DNA from: Megamerina dolium
Lineage: Eukaryota > Arthropoda > Insecta > Diptera > Megamerinidae
Direction of reading: 5' to 3'
Assembly (NCBI GenBank): GCA_963854835.1
Contig: OY978526.1
Location: 15,703,277 to 15,767,276 of the forward strand
DNA: 64,000 nucleotides
Shown here one piece after another: positions 53,607 through 64,000 of the stretch (positions within the stretch are counted from its first letter, which is position 1; each line of letters starts with the position of its first letter). The notes under the pieces were generated by a model. It made no database searches. It saw nothing but the letters and a program-made list of their open reading frames with translations, and was not told the DNA's origin. Both the position numbers and the translations under genes were made by a program.

Positions 53607-55839
53607 GTCTTTTGTTATGCGTTTCTTTTCTCAAATAATTTTTTTTTTCTTTTATTTACTTCTTTCATTATGCTTATTTTTCTATTATTATTATTTGTTG
53701 TTCTTGTTATTATTATTTTACGCACTAGTAACTAGACTTTAAATCGGATGGACGCGTTTTAGTTGTCTGTTGAAGCAACAAAATGTTGTCAAATACGCAA
53801 CAAAAAAATATATACACAAAATAAAACAACAACAATAACGTAGTAGTAAACAAACCAAAACGAACGTCTTCATGAACAATAATTTAATGAAAACTTCGAA
53901 TAAAGCATATTAAATTATTTGCGCTTATTTTTTTATTTTTTTTTTTTTTTATTGTTATTTTCAAACAAAATGCACACAAAATATCCGAAGGATACAAAAT
54001 GTAATAAATGTCGAAGGAAAACCAAATTATATAAACAGAAGATGAAAGAAGAAAAGAAGACGCACAAAACTGAAGCGTACTACGAATATATATTTGTGCT
54101 TATGAAAAAAAAACGGCGTTGATCTAAACGTACTTATTATTATACGAGTATAGCAAGTATAAGTGAATAAGAGCGCGTTGAAAATTGAATTGAAATTGAC
54201 TTTGTCAACGAAGCGCGATAAAAGTAAATTAACATAATTTTTATACTTTTACAACAGCACAGCATACCAAACACTCTCATCATCTAGCAACGTAATCGCC
54301 AATGTATTTGTGTACTGGACACGTTTTTTGTGTTACAACCTTTTTCTTTTTTCTATTTGCTATTTGCAAAAATATAATAGCATTTGGCTACCACCATCAT
54401 TGTATGTCGTTTTGGCTACCATCAATTTCAAATATGCATGGAAGGAGAAGTCAATGGGGCTTTATGACTCTGATGTGGAGCAATCTCTTCTCTTTGTTAT
54501 TTTGGGATGAGAAGAAATAATCAGTGATTGTGAAAATTCCTATTTGCAGCCAACTCTGGTATGCAATAGTAATTGTAGCTGTCATATTGGTGTAACTTAA
54601 GTATCATTTCGTTTTGCCACAGAGGGACTTTATTCGCACTGAGCACTGAATTATTAGGCAAATAAAATGTTTTATGAGGTCAAACACGAAACTCAAATAC
54701 ATACATGGTAATACTATTTTTTTATTCACTCTCCATTAGAGAAATACATAGAGAATTTAAATTTAAATTCAAATTATTGTATATTTTGGCGAAATTTTTT
54801 TATTTTATTAAATTTACCTAATACCTATCAAAATGAAAATGAAAACTTACTTTAAGACTATCGGTAACGGAGCAACATGAATAAGACAGTAGGCAGGAAT
54901 TATATACCTTCAGAAAACAACGACGGATTTATAAGCATGCTTGACATCTTCTTGTTTCCTTTATTTCGTTCTTCCTTCCTACCTACACTAAGATAAGTAT
55001 TTTTATATGTAAAATATATAATATACAAATACATCAGCATATATGTACTTATAGCACACTACATTTTTATTGTTAGCCACTCATGTTGAATTTCTTTTTT
55101 GTCTTCTTTTGCATTTTTTTCCAGTGTTTGCTTTTCTTTCTCTGTGAAAAGTGGCTTCTTTTACTTTATCCTTTATGAAATACAATAGAATATCTCTAAC
55201 ACCTGTTATTATCCTCAACATTTTTACATTCACTTAAATGGAAGTGCATACTCACTCATACATATATAAATTCTAGCATACTCTCTTCCGACTGTTTTTG
55301 AAGCAGACTCTTTCCGTGCACATTTCATTTCAGTATTATGATCATAATGAACATTATGAACATTTCTATAATCATAATTAACATTATCGTCTTGAAGAAA
55401 ATAGATCGTTATTACCGAAGCTACTGATACTGCTACTACTATTGCTACTACTACTACTGTTGCTGTTCTTAGAAAAGGAGTGCATTTGCTTACATTAAAT
55501 ACAGTCGGGGGAGTAAAATAAATAAGACAGACAAAAAATGAAGCTTGATCCAGAAGCAGAAAAGTACGAAGTAGAAAAGAAATGAATATGACTATACTCA
55601 TATTGACTCAATATAGTAGGTACTCGTACTTCATTGGTTGAGTGTTTCAAGGAATAAAATGGAAATTGTATAAAATAATAATAAAAATAAGAAACGAAGT
55701 GAAACAAAGAAGTGACATAATTGAAAAGTATCTTTGAGATTTTTTCCTTTAATTCTATTTTATTTTTTTTTAGTTTTTTTTCGAGGGCAACTCAAGTGGA
55801 CTTTGTTTCTTTCTTTTCTTCTATGTAATTACATTTCTG

Positions 55840-58800
55840 GTGGTCTGGTGGTGTTTTCGCAAGGTAACGTGTCTAACTGCCTCAACCAGGTGGGGCTAGC
55901 GCAATCCTTGTTGAACTCATCGCAAGTCAACTCACTGGCTGTCATGTAGTTTGATCTGAGCGCTATGTGATGATACCTTTATTTGTTAATGAGGGGTAGT
56001 CATATAGCTTGCTCTGCTTACTCTGTGATGGCGCTTTCATTATTATTAATGGGGGCCCTCCATGTGGCGACCACCGGGCAACGTCTTCCTGGCACCCGCT
56101 GGGAGGCGGCTGAAGTGAGTGGCGAAAATCTCCTCGGTTAGAGGTTGTGCGTTGGGTTTGGGACCCGCCACATAAAAAACCCCCCCAATGAAAAAAACAA
56201 ATATGCCTCGGATAAGGACTACCGCTTTTGTTGATGACCCCCGCAAACGAAAAAAGGACCACGATTTACGGATATGCACCTGGAATGTCCGATCCCTTTA
56301 TAGGGAGGGTGCCTCTATCCAGCTGGTTGATGTCCTCGAAAAATACAGAGCTGACATCACCGCTCTCCAGGAAATGCGATGGACAGGACAGGGCTGCTCC
56401 AAAAGAGCGTCCTGTGACATCTACTACAGTTGCCATGCTGAAAGGCACGAATTAGGATGTGGATTTTTGGTCAGCAAGAGACTACGACATCTTGTCTCAC
56501 AGTTCACGCCTGTGAACGAACGGCTGGCCACAATCCGCATCAAGGCAAAATTTTTCAACATCAGCCTTATATGTGCCCACGCTCCGACGGATGAGAAGGA
56601 CAATGTGACCAAGGAGAGCTTCTTTCAGCGCCTCGAAGAAGCTTATGACCGCTGCCCCCGTCACGATATCAAAATCGTGCTTGGCGACTTTAATGCCAGG
56701 GTGGGCAAGGAAGGTACCTTTGGTCCAACTGTCGGAAAATTCAGCCTCCACCAGAACACCTCCGATAACGGAATGAGGCTGATCGACTTCGCCGCAGCAC
56801 GAAACATGGTAATTGGTGGTACCAGATTCCAGCATCTCGACATCCACAAAGCGACATGGCTGTCTCCAGATCAACGTACAAGAAACCAAATTGATCATGT
56901 GGTGATTGACGGAAGGCATGCTTCCAGTGTGATGGACGTGAAATCGATCCGTGGTGCCAACATCGACTCGGATCACTACCTTGTTGCAGCTAAGGTGCGC
57001 ACACGCTTATGTGTCGCAAATAACAAGAGAAGTCCCACACAGAGAAAGCTCGACGTCAGTAAGCTGCAATCACCAGAGACAGCAGATGCATTTTCCTCTC
57101 GACTATCGGATCTGCTTATGCAGAACACTCCCCCACTTGATGATACATGCGCACGGTGGACACATATATCCCACTCCATGACTACTGCTGCCGAGGAGGT
57201 AATCGGTTACTACCGGCCTCTGAGGAATGAGTGGTATGATCAGGAGTGTCGCGACGCTACCGCAGAGAAAGACGCCGCCTACAGAAGAACCCTGCGTGCA
57301 GGCGCAACGCGAGCTGTTAAGGAGCGGTACAGAGAGAAAAGGAGTGCAGAGAGACGTCTTTTCAGGCGCAAGAGGAGGGAGTTGGAAAGACGTGAGTGTG
57401 AGGAGATAGAGATGTGTACCGACAAGAATGAGACTCGAAAATTCTTCGAAAAGATCAAGCGCCTAAGTGGAGGTTTAAATCCCGGAGCCTCTTCTTGTCG
57501 TGATGGAAATGGGAATCTGGTTACGGATGTCCAGAGTGTACTGAGCCTATGGAGGGAACACTTCTCCACGTTACTGAATGGCGATGCTACGAACAATTCC
57601 GCCAGTGGAGGAGATTGCCCGATAACTCCAATTACAGATGATGGTGTTGATGTTCCACCACCCGACTATGACGAGGTTAAAACGGCCATTTTAAGGCTGA
57701 AGAACAACAAAGCTGCAGGTGCTGATGGCCTGCCTGCCGAGTTGTTTAAGACCGGAGGCGATGAGCTGCTCACCCGCATGCACCAGCTCATAAGCAGAAT
57801 ATGGTCGGATGAAAGCATGCCTGATGATTGGAGGCTCAGTGTTCTCTGTCCTGTACATAAAAAAGGTGACCCCACAATTTGCGCCAACTACCGTGGAATA
57901 AGTCTCCTGAGCATCGCATACAAGGTTCTATCGAGCGTACTGTGTGAAAGGTTGAAGCCTATGCTCAGCAACCTGATTGGACCTTATCAGTGTGGCTTCA
58001 GACCTGGTAAATCCACCATCGACCAGATTTTCACACTGCGCCAAATCCTGGAGAAGACCCAAGAAAAACAGATCGACACACACCACCTATTTGTTGATTA
58101 TAAAGCCGCTTTCGACAGTCCGGTAAGGGATTACCTCTACGCAACAATGTCTGAGTTCGGTATTCCTGCAAAGCTCATTCGACTTTGTAGAATGACACTG
58201 CATAACTCCCGTTGTGCAGTGAAAATTGGGAAGGACCTCTCCGCACCGTTTAATACCGAACGGGGTTTCAGACAAGGTGATTCGTTATCGTGCGACTTCT
58301 TCAATCTTATTATGGAGAAAATAATACGAGCTGCTGATCTACGACATAATGGCACTATCTTCAACAAAAGTGTCATGCTGTTAGCGTATGCCGACGATAT
58401 TGACATAATCGGCATGAACACGCGAGCAGTCAGTGCAGCATTCTCAGAGTTGGAAAGAGAGTCGCGTCGGATGGGTCTCACGGTGAACGAGGGCAAGACG
58501 AAGTATCTAGTGTCAACAAACAAAGAGTCCCGGCGTCTTGGACACCACGTCACTGTTGACAACTACGCTTTTGAAGTAGTAAGGGACTTTGTCTATCTTG
58601 GAACCAGCATTAACAGCAGTAATGACGTCAGCTTGGAGATCATGCGTAGGATAACTCTTGCTAACAGGTGTTACTTTGGGCTGAGTAAGCAATTGAGAAG
58701 TCGAGCCCTCTCTCGAAGAACGAAAACTACACTCTACAAGTCTCTCATCATGCCTGTCCTAACATATGGCGCTGAAGCCTGGACAATTTCCACCTCGGAT

Positions 58801-59202
58801 GAGCGAATACTTGGAGTTTTCGAGAGAAAAGTCCTACGCAAGATCTTTGGACCTATTTGCGTTGGTGGCGAGTACCGAATAAGGTACAACCATGAGCTGT
58901 ACGAGCTGTATGCCGATATTGACATAGTAAAGCGCATCAAAATCCAGCGGCTGCGCTGGCTAGGTCATGTCGAGCGAATGGAAGAACACGCTCCAGCTAA
59001 GAAGGTGTTATATTCGGAACCCGCTGGAGGACGACGCAAAAGAGGAAGACCAAACCTCCGGTGGAAAGACCAAGTACTGGAGAACCTGACGGCGCTTGGA
59101 ATTTCTAACTGGCGCCAGCTAGCGAAGAACAGAGATGGCTGGCGAAGCATGTTATTTTCGGCCTAAATCGATATTCGGTTGTTATGGCCACATAAGTAAG
59201 TA
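55840..59202 (+). mobile_element. RTE-like LINE, complete insertion with 15-bp TSD
   Basis: A 3,363-bp non-LTR retrotransposon bounded by perfect 15-bp direct repeats GTAATTACATTTCTG (55825-55839 and 59203-59217). A 348-bp 5' leader precedes one ORF of 992 codons. Only about 36 bp follow the stop, ending in ATAAGTAAGTA, a short tandem-repeat tail of the kind RTE elements use instead of poly(A). Its G+C content is clearly higher than its surroundings. The single APE-endonuclease/RT ORF and tiny 3' UTR support RTE-like placement, as inference. The intact frame and identical duplication indicate a recent insertion. Confidence 0.94.
56188..59166 (+). CDS. RTE-like endonuclease/reverse transcriptase
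   Basis: A 992-residue uninterrupted ORF. Residues about 27-270 form an APE-type endonuclease that nicks target DNA: TWN (31-33), QE (61-62), GDFN (166-169), NQIDH (233-237) and the SDH active site (261-263). Residues about 490-780 form the reverse transcriptase: QCGFRPGKST (601-610), FVDYKAAFD (635-643, first catalytic Asp at 637), GFRQGDSLS (693-701) and YADD (734-737). The C-terminal region contains RWLGHVERM (923-931) and a basic GGRRKRGRP patch, a tail common in insect RTE-type proteins. All key residues checked are present, so the enzyme may be active. The Met at codon 6 is an alternative start. Database hits to such proteins are often labelled as host genes, but this is transposon protein. 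Confidence 0.95.
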   Translation: MKKTNMPRIRTTAFVDDPRKRKKDHDLRICTWNVRSLYREGASIQLVDVLEKYRADITALQEMRWTGQGCSKRASCDIYYSCHAERHELGCGFLVSKRLRHLVSQFTPVNERLATIRIKAKFFNISLICAHAPTDEKDNVTKESFFQRLEEAYDRCPRHDIKIVLGDFNARVGKEGTFGPTVGKFSLHQNTSDNGMRLIDFAAARNMVIGGTRFQHLDIHKATWLSPDQRTRNQIDHVVIDGRHASSVMDVKSIRGANIDSDHYLVAAKVRTRLCVANNKRSPTQRKLDVSKLQSPETADAFSSRLSDLLMQNTPPLDDTCARWTHISHSMTTAAEEVIGYYRPLRNEWYDQECRDATAEKDAAYRRTLRAGATRAVKERYREKRSAERRLFRRKRRELERRECEEIEMCTDKNETRKFFEKIKRLSGGLNPGASSCRDGNGNLVTDVQSVLSLWREHFSTLLNGDATNNSASGGDCPITPITDDGVDVPPPDYDEVKTAILRLKNNKAAGADGLPAELFKTGGDELLTRMHQLISRIWSDESMPDDWRLSVLCPVHKKGDPTICANYRGISLLSIAYKVLSSVLCERLKPMLSNLIGPYQCGFRPGKSTIDQIFTLRQILEKTQEKQIDTHHLFVDYKAAFDSPVRDYLYATMSEFGIPAKLIRLCRMTLHNSRCAVKIGKDLSAPFNTERGFRQGDSLSCDFFNLIMEKIIRAADLRHNGTIFNKSVMLLAYADDIDIIGMNTRAVSAAFSELERESRRMGLTVNEGKTKYLVSTNKESRRLGHHVTVDNYAFEVVRDFVYLGTSINSSNDVSLEIMRRITLANRCYFGLSKQLRSRALSRRTKTTLYKSLIMPVLTYGAEAWTISTSDERILGVFERKVLRKIFGPICVGGEYRIRYNHELYELYADIDIVKRIKIQRLRWLGHVERMEEHAPAKKVLYSEPAGGRRKRGRPNLRWKDQVLENLTALGISNWRQLAKNRDGWRSMLFSA

Positions 59203-59217
59203 GTAATTACATTTCTG

Positions 59218-59696
59218 CATGCTTTTCAATGGTAATAAGTGCAATGAACAATTTCAAAAGAATATTTTTGGAGGAAAAATATTATTTTGTATAGAAATGA
59301 AGGGGAGTATTTCTGGAATAAGGATGCAACACCTTTTAAATTTTTAAGCTTTTTTCTTTAATTTTTAAGCTAAAATATTTTTTTTTGGAAACGTTGGTAA
59401 AAATTTACATTTACTCTGTAAGAAATTCAGTTTAATGAAATTCTCTGTACAGTTAAGGGTTTTGTAATGAAAAACATATATACTACAGAGATTAGGAGTA
59501 TGTGGTTATTTTGGATAATGCTATTTTGTACGACAGAATGACAGAATATTTTAAAATTGCACTTATATTTAAGTTTTTACACATTCTTCATTGTTTTGAT
59601 TTGGGATGGGTTAAACTTAGCTTTTTAATTATTTGAGTCTCAAACTAAAGAGGATTTAAAACAAAAAACACAAAATGAACATTTTTGCAAAACGAG
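59218..59696. other. No gene seen: spacer
   Basis: AT-rich DNA between the RTE-like insertion and the next transposon remnant. Confidence 0.5.
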
Positions 59697-60600
59697 ATTA
59701 TTTTATTCAAAATAATCTCCATCCGCTACAAGACAACGATTTGCACGATCAAGAAGCATTTCGAAAAAATGTTTTAGGCTGTCTGTAGAGATGTCCTTCA
59801 GATTAAGGCTCCAATGCTTACGTTCTTTAATGGGCAAATTTATTCTTCCAAATAGACAGAAGTCGCAATGTTTCACAACAGCAACAAAAAACACAGCATT
59901 AGCCGTTTAGCCAGATGGAACGAAATCTCGTTGAATTATGGCCTTCAAATTGTAAAAAAGAATCAACATTGTCTTCATTTTAGACTTTTCCAAACGACTA
60001 TTTTCAGATTGGGCTCTTTGGGTGCTGCCATTCGGCACTTTGGCGCTCGACTTCAGGATCGTATTGAAAACACCATGTTTCGTCGTGTTTTTTGGCTTTT
60101 TAACGATCAATCAATTTGTGCAGAAACGCACCTTACGAAGACCCAAATATTCGGTTAAATTGTGATGAATCGCTTATTTAATTCTATTTTCATAAATTTC
60201 ACCGAAAATGTTGGCTGATTTTTTATAAATTCACGAACTTCTTTGATCGAATCTCCGGTGATCAGAAATTTTGGCTGGCCCACATGTTCGTCGTCGTTGA
60301 GATCTTCACGATCACTCTTGAACCGGTTATACTAATTATTTACACAGCTACAGTTTAGACAATTATCAAGATAAACTTATTTCATCATTAAAAACGTTTC
60401 AGTAAAAGTTTTACCGTCCATCGCCTTTTTCATCGTCTTTCTAGCACCGCCACTGTAAACAGACTGGCGCTTTAGGCGGAATATTTTTGCTTCTGTATCC
60501 TTCAAACGCATCCACCCGTCAATAAGTGACAGCACTAAAAATGGATATTTTCGAAAAGTCCTTTGTTACTTTGGAACGCACTTTGTATATTAAATTTCAG
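59697..60600 (-). pseudogene. Mariner-like transposase remnant, heavily decayed
   Basis: A minus-strand remnant of a third mariner family. The carboxyl end at 59894-59703 reads CDFCLFGRINLPIKERKH and then FEMLLDRANRCLVADGDYFE followed by a stop, the usual finish of this family. Upstream, 60110-59907 reads KSKMKTMLILFYNLKAIIQR followed by DFVPSG, the segment after the first catalytic Asp region. Around 60150-60330 another frame reads DREDLNDDEHVGQPKF, then the IKEVREFIKNQPTFSV helix region. The piece with the second and third catalytic Asp is largely missing. Ends and target duplication were not found. Confidence 0.7.
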
Positions 60601-61611
60601 TACTCATTTCTGAGAAGACCTCAAATAGAAATTTAATCGCTCTGTTTTAGTGATTCAAGTAGTTTGATGATATAGCAGCTTTATTATTTGTTGCTCTTTT
60701 ACTTATGAAATTTCTTGCACGCATACAATTTATAAGTTTATACAAACTTATATCAATTTTTTTTATTTTTTCTTTGCAAAGAATAAATTATATCATCTTA
60801 CAAACAAAAAATAATTACACAAAGGCAATTTTAAAATATTTTCGGCACTATTGTTTTATTATTAAAATTCCATTTTCGACTCAATTGTGTTGAAAACTCA
60901 GTTATTTTTCTAGACTATTTTTTACAATATTTGAGATATTTGAGATCTATATTCTAGTTAAAATATCCGTTTTATTCTGAATTTCATCCACTTACAGAAT
61001 ATTGACGCAAACCATTATCACTTTCGACAAAAACTTGCTGTTAAAATAGATGAAATGAGAAAAAAGTTACCATTTTTAGGTCTTACTATCAGAAACATGA
61101 AAAATATTATACATCCAACAAAACAATTAAAAATTGGAAATCGGTTGACGAATGATTGAATAATGACGCAAATGGCCTAAAAACGGATTTTAAGTAATAA
61201 ATCGAAATTTTAAGGCTGTTTAGCATTTTAATATAATTCAACCTTCGCTAGGTCACTTGAGAAGTAAATAATCGCCGTAGCATTGTCGTGTTATTCAATA
61301 TGGACAATTTAGAGGATTTCTATAAATTTCATCTATTCATATCTATCAGCCAATGAAATTGCTCTTTTATCAAGACAATCTACGGATGTACAGGAAAAAC
61401 TCTACAATTGAAATAAGAATTATTCTCCTATTGAATTGTTTATTAAATTTGTCCCAACGTTATTCTGGCTGAATAAGGAGGTTATCTCAGAAACACACTT
61501 TTCAATGTACTTCGCTCTCTTGATCATAAAAGTTTCCTTCCTATTCATGTAAGTGTAAAACAAGTGACATTATTAAAGATGACAGTTTATGTAGGTAAAA
61601 TATTTTCTTTT
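60601..61611. other. No gene seen: spacer
   Basis: AT-rich sequence with no recognised repeat or gene. Confidence 0.55.
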
Positions 61612-63117
61612 TATACCCTGCATAATGCAATATGCATGGTATATTCATTTCGGTCAGATGTTTGTGTCCACTTGAAGGAATCTCCGGAGATATAGACATG
61701 GATATATATTCGTGATCAGCGTCGATTAAATTTTCGATTTAACGATGTCCGTCCGTCCGTCCGTCTGTCTGTCACCTGGCTGGTTCGCACGATAACTTGA
61801 GTAAATATTGAGCTATTTCGATGAAATTTGGCATAAGTAATCTATGATCCAAGGGTACGGAGGGGATTGATATTGGGCATGATCGGTCAATAACCACGCC
61901 CACACCAAGCATTCAAAGCGACTAACTTGCTATAACTCACATAATATACCACTTGGGACAACAATATTTTGCACATAGAGTTATATTATACTACTATATA
62001 ACCTCGCCAAAAGTGGGTGAGCCACGCCTACTTTCTAGCGTAGCTCCCATACAAAGTGTCTGTACTTCTTTTAAATTGAAACTGCTGTAACTTCTACAAT
62101 CTTCTGTCTAGAATAACCATAATTGACATTTAGATTAACATGGCAGTGAGAAATAATATGGCAGAAAATCAATGTGCCACGCCCACTCCTTTTTGGGTCT
62201 CCCATACAAAGTTGCGGAAATTAAAAAAAATGTTACCGGTTATAACTTGCAAACTATTCAGCGTAGAATAACGAGATTTAAGGTGTGGATTAGTATTGTA
62301 CGAGCAACTAGGCTCACAGAAAATGGACGCACCACGCCCAGTGTTTATCGTAGCCCCCATACAAATTTTAAATTGAAACAGCTGTAACTTCGGCAATCTT
62401 CTGTCTATAATAACCATAATTGACACTTAAATTAATATCGTAGTAGGCAAAAATCTGGCAGAAAATCAGTGTGCCACGCCCACTCCTTCATGGGTCTCCC
62501 ATACAAAGTCGAGTGAATTAAACTAAAATTTTAAGCTCCATAGCTTACAAACCATTTAGCCTAGGACAACGAGACTTAGGGTATGGATTAGTATTGTACG
62601 AGCAACTAGGCTCACAGAAAATGGGCGCACCACGCCCAGTGTTTATCGTAGCCCCCATACAAATTTTAAATTGAAACAGCTGTAACTTAGGCAATCTTAT
62701 GTCTACAATAACCATAATTGACACTTAAATTAATATCGTAGTCGGAAATAATCTGGCGAAAAATCTGCGTACCACGCCCACTTCTTATTGGGGCTCCCAT
62801 ACAAAGTTGAGGAAATTAAACAAAAATGTTAACCAACTTAGAAACTATTCAACGTAGGACACCAAATTTAAGGTGTGGATTAACATTGAAAAATTAATTG
62901 GATTTACTAGAAAGTGGTAAGCCACCCCCACTTTTTATATAGCTCCCATACTAAGCCTCGGAATTATCTTAAAATCCTTTTACTTCGTCAAAGTCAACCA
63001 TATTTCGGGTGTAAATTAGTAGTATATGCAAAAATTGTTTCTCGAAAAGTGGAAATAAAAGAATAGTTGGATATTCGAGTAAACTTTTTATATACAAATC
63101 TACATATGCAGGGTATA
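61612..63117. mobile_element. Non-coding inverted-end element with 298-bp tandem repeats
   Basis: Its ends are inverted copies of TATACCCTGCATA (61612-61624) and TATGCAGGGTATA (63105-63117). A left block has (CCGT)n and (CTGT)n short repeats near 61746-61773. The middle has about three tandem units of about 298 bp: the marker GCTGTAACTT occurs at 62084, 62381 and 62679, and each unit has CCACGCCCACTC, CTCCCATACAAAGT and GGATTAGTATTGTACGAGC segments. No coding capacity is visible. The right end occurs again alone at 12768-12945, so it is an interspersed family. Similar TATACCC-type repeats with CCGTCCGTC blocks are widespread in flies. Its class is not known to me. Confidence 0.75.
62010..62960. 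repeat. Internal tandem repeats, about 298-bp unit
   Basis: Three head-to-tail units with spacings of 297 and 298 bp. The second and third units are very similar over their full length; the first and the last partial unit are more diverged. This order suggests expansion by unequal exchange inside the element. Confidence 0.85.
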
Positions 63118-64000
63118 GTTTGGTCGGCCCCAGCCGACTGTAAGGAGATTTTTTATTTTTCCTTTTCTACATATATTACATTTTTTCCATCATCAAGTAA
63201 ACATATAGTATTTACGGTTGCTAAATATATATTTGCATGGTATGCATTTTCTTTTTTTTTTTTTTTGTTATTTCAACATTTTTGCATTATAAAATGCCAC
63301 ATAATGCTAGAAATATGAAAATATTATATAGTATGATATATTGTAACAAATTCTAGAACGCAAATGCGAACAAAAATTTTTGTTAATTTTGCATTTTCTG
63401 ACAAAAATACGATAAACATAAATGAATGCAATAGAGTAAAATAGTAGAAATTGTTCAAATATCAGAGAAATAAATATTCACTCATTGTATGTGTATATAA
63501 AGTATTTTTAAATTAATTCAATTTCATGGAAAACAAACAACTTGATGTTGCACGTTCGAATTTTCTTCAATCACACATATATATTTTTCAAACAATATTA
63601 TTTGTTTTTAACACAGCTACTATATGATGTGTTACGTACCATCATCTACCAGAATAAATGAAGCATGCACCAAAGAGGAAATCCATCGTGTTTCCCAACT
63701 AGAATATATAATACATATGTATTTATTTATATATGAATGTGTGTATATGATGTATATAGTATATTGTAAAATTAATAAATCGAGCGAAAATGGCAACGTT
63801 GCACAAATGAGGCAAATATTCGTTATAATAGTACGTTGTTCGTTACTTATTTGTAACAAGTGAACAAGTTAAGTGCAAAGTTATTGCTTTTTTTTCTCTA
63901 TTAAATATTGTTGTCGTTGTCGTCATCGTTTTACTCTATAGCTCTCGCTCTTGCTCTCTCTCTTTCTTTTCCATCATACACAAATTGTCAAACTTCATTG
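63118..64000. other. No gene seen: right end of window
   Basis: AT-rich sequence with a T tract near 63251-63267 and TC-rich repeats at the right edge (about 63945-63970). No coding region is recognised. Confidence 0.55.

Larger units (their letters stand above)
45803..55839. other. No gene seen: 10-kb AT-rich spacer
   Basis: The largest stretch without a recognised gene or transposon. It holds (TTA)n at 53573-53606, a palindrome at 53015-53030, an inverted pair at 53196/53221, a CA/CAG-type stretch near 48650-48690, and long T tracts. The open frames (for example 52650-52988 plus and 55230-55601 minus) have no recognisable domain. Regulatory or untranslated exons of the Dscam-like gene could be hidden here. 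Confidence 0.55.

Noticed and set aside
56497..58562. Several antisense open frames within the LINE (for example 56976-56497 and 58562-58137)
   Set aside because: Shadows of the main ORF in higher-G+C sequence; no independent domain.
56188..59166. Host gene of the 'craniofacial development protein 2-like' kind
   Set aside because: The ORF joins an APE endonuclease and a reverse transcriptase and is bounded by a target-site duplication; such labels come from transposon contamination of databases.

Overview
This is an AT-rich, intron- and repeat-dominated stretch of an insect nuclear genome, almost certainly a higher fly and plausibly a tephritid fruit fly. That is inferred from the Dscam-family gene, rosa-like DD41D and mariner transposon remnants, an RTE-like retrotransposon with a C-terminal tail common in fly genomes, a tRNA-derived SINE, and dense dinucleotide and trinucleotide microsatellites. 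The species cannot be fixed from the sequence alone.

Host gene (left edge to about 18.05 kb, minus strand). Four exons encode the amino-terminal part of a Dscam-like immunoglobulin cell-adhesion receptor. From 5' to 3' in the gene they are: 18054-17781 (leader plus first half of Ig1), 10463-10321 (second half of Ig1), 5553-5392 (first half of Ig2) and 40-1 (start of the next exon, cut by the window edge). All six splice sites between them are canonical GT/AG, the phases match at every join, and the joined reading frame follows the Dscam Ig1-Ig2 pattern. The three introns are about 7.3, 4.8 and 5.35 kb. The start codon is not resolved and probably lies in an upstream exon at higher coordinates. 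The rest of the receptor lies beyond base 1.

Upstream of the gene (18-64 kb). No further host gene can be supported. This is first-intron, 5'-flanking or intergenic DNA filled with transposon copies. A structurally complete RTE-like LINE at 55840-59202 has an uninterrupted 992-codon endonuclease/reverse-transcriptase ORF and a perfect 15-bp target-site duplication. Rosa-like DD41D copies lie at about 11.75, 19.9, 31.4 and 44.3 kb. Two internally deleted mariners share the same terminal inverted repeats (819-1334 and 24496-25483). Two other decayed mariners lie at 39.8 and 59.7 kb. A tRNA-derived SINE has at least five copies, three with clear target-site duplications. A non-coding element at 61612-63117 has inverted ends and about 298-bp internal tandem repeats. 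A degenerate array of about 152-bp repeats lies at 35.7-36.4 kb. Three long (TA)n tracts (23.7, 43.9 and 45.7 kb) and many shorter microsatellites complete the picture.

The host gene would make a neuronal surface receptor. The mobile elements work in cis or trans: the RTE-like protein could mobilise itself, and the SINE copies carry the target-site duplications expected of LINE-driven insertion. No unknown multi-gene system is visible. The most distinctive structures are the young RTE insertion, the SINE family, the inverted-end tandem-repeat element and the convergent internal deletions in the mariner copies.
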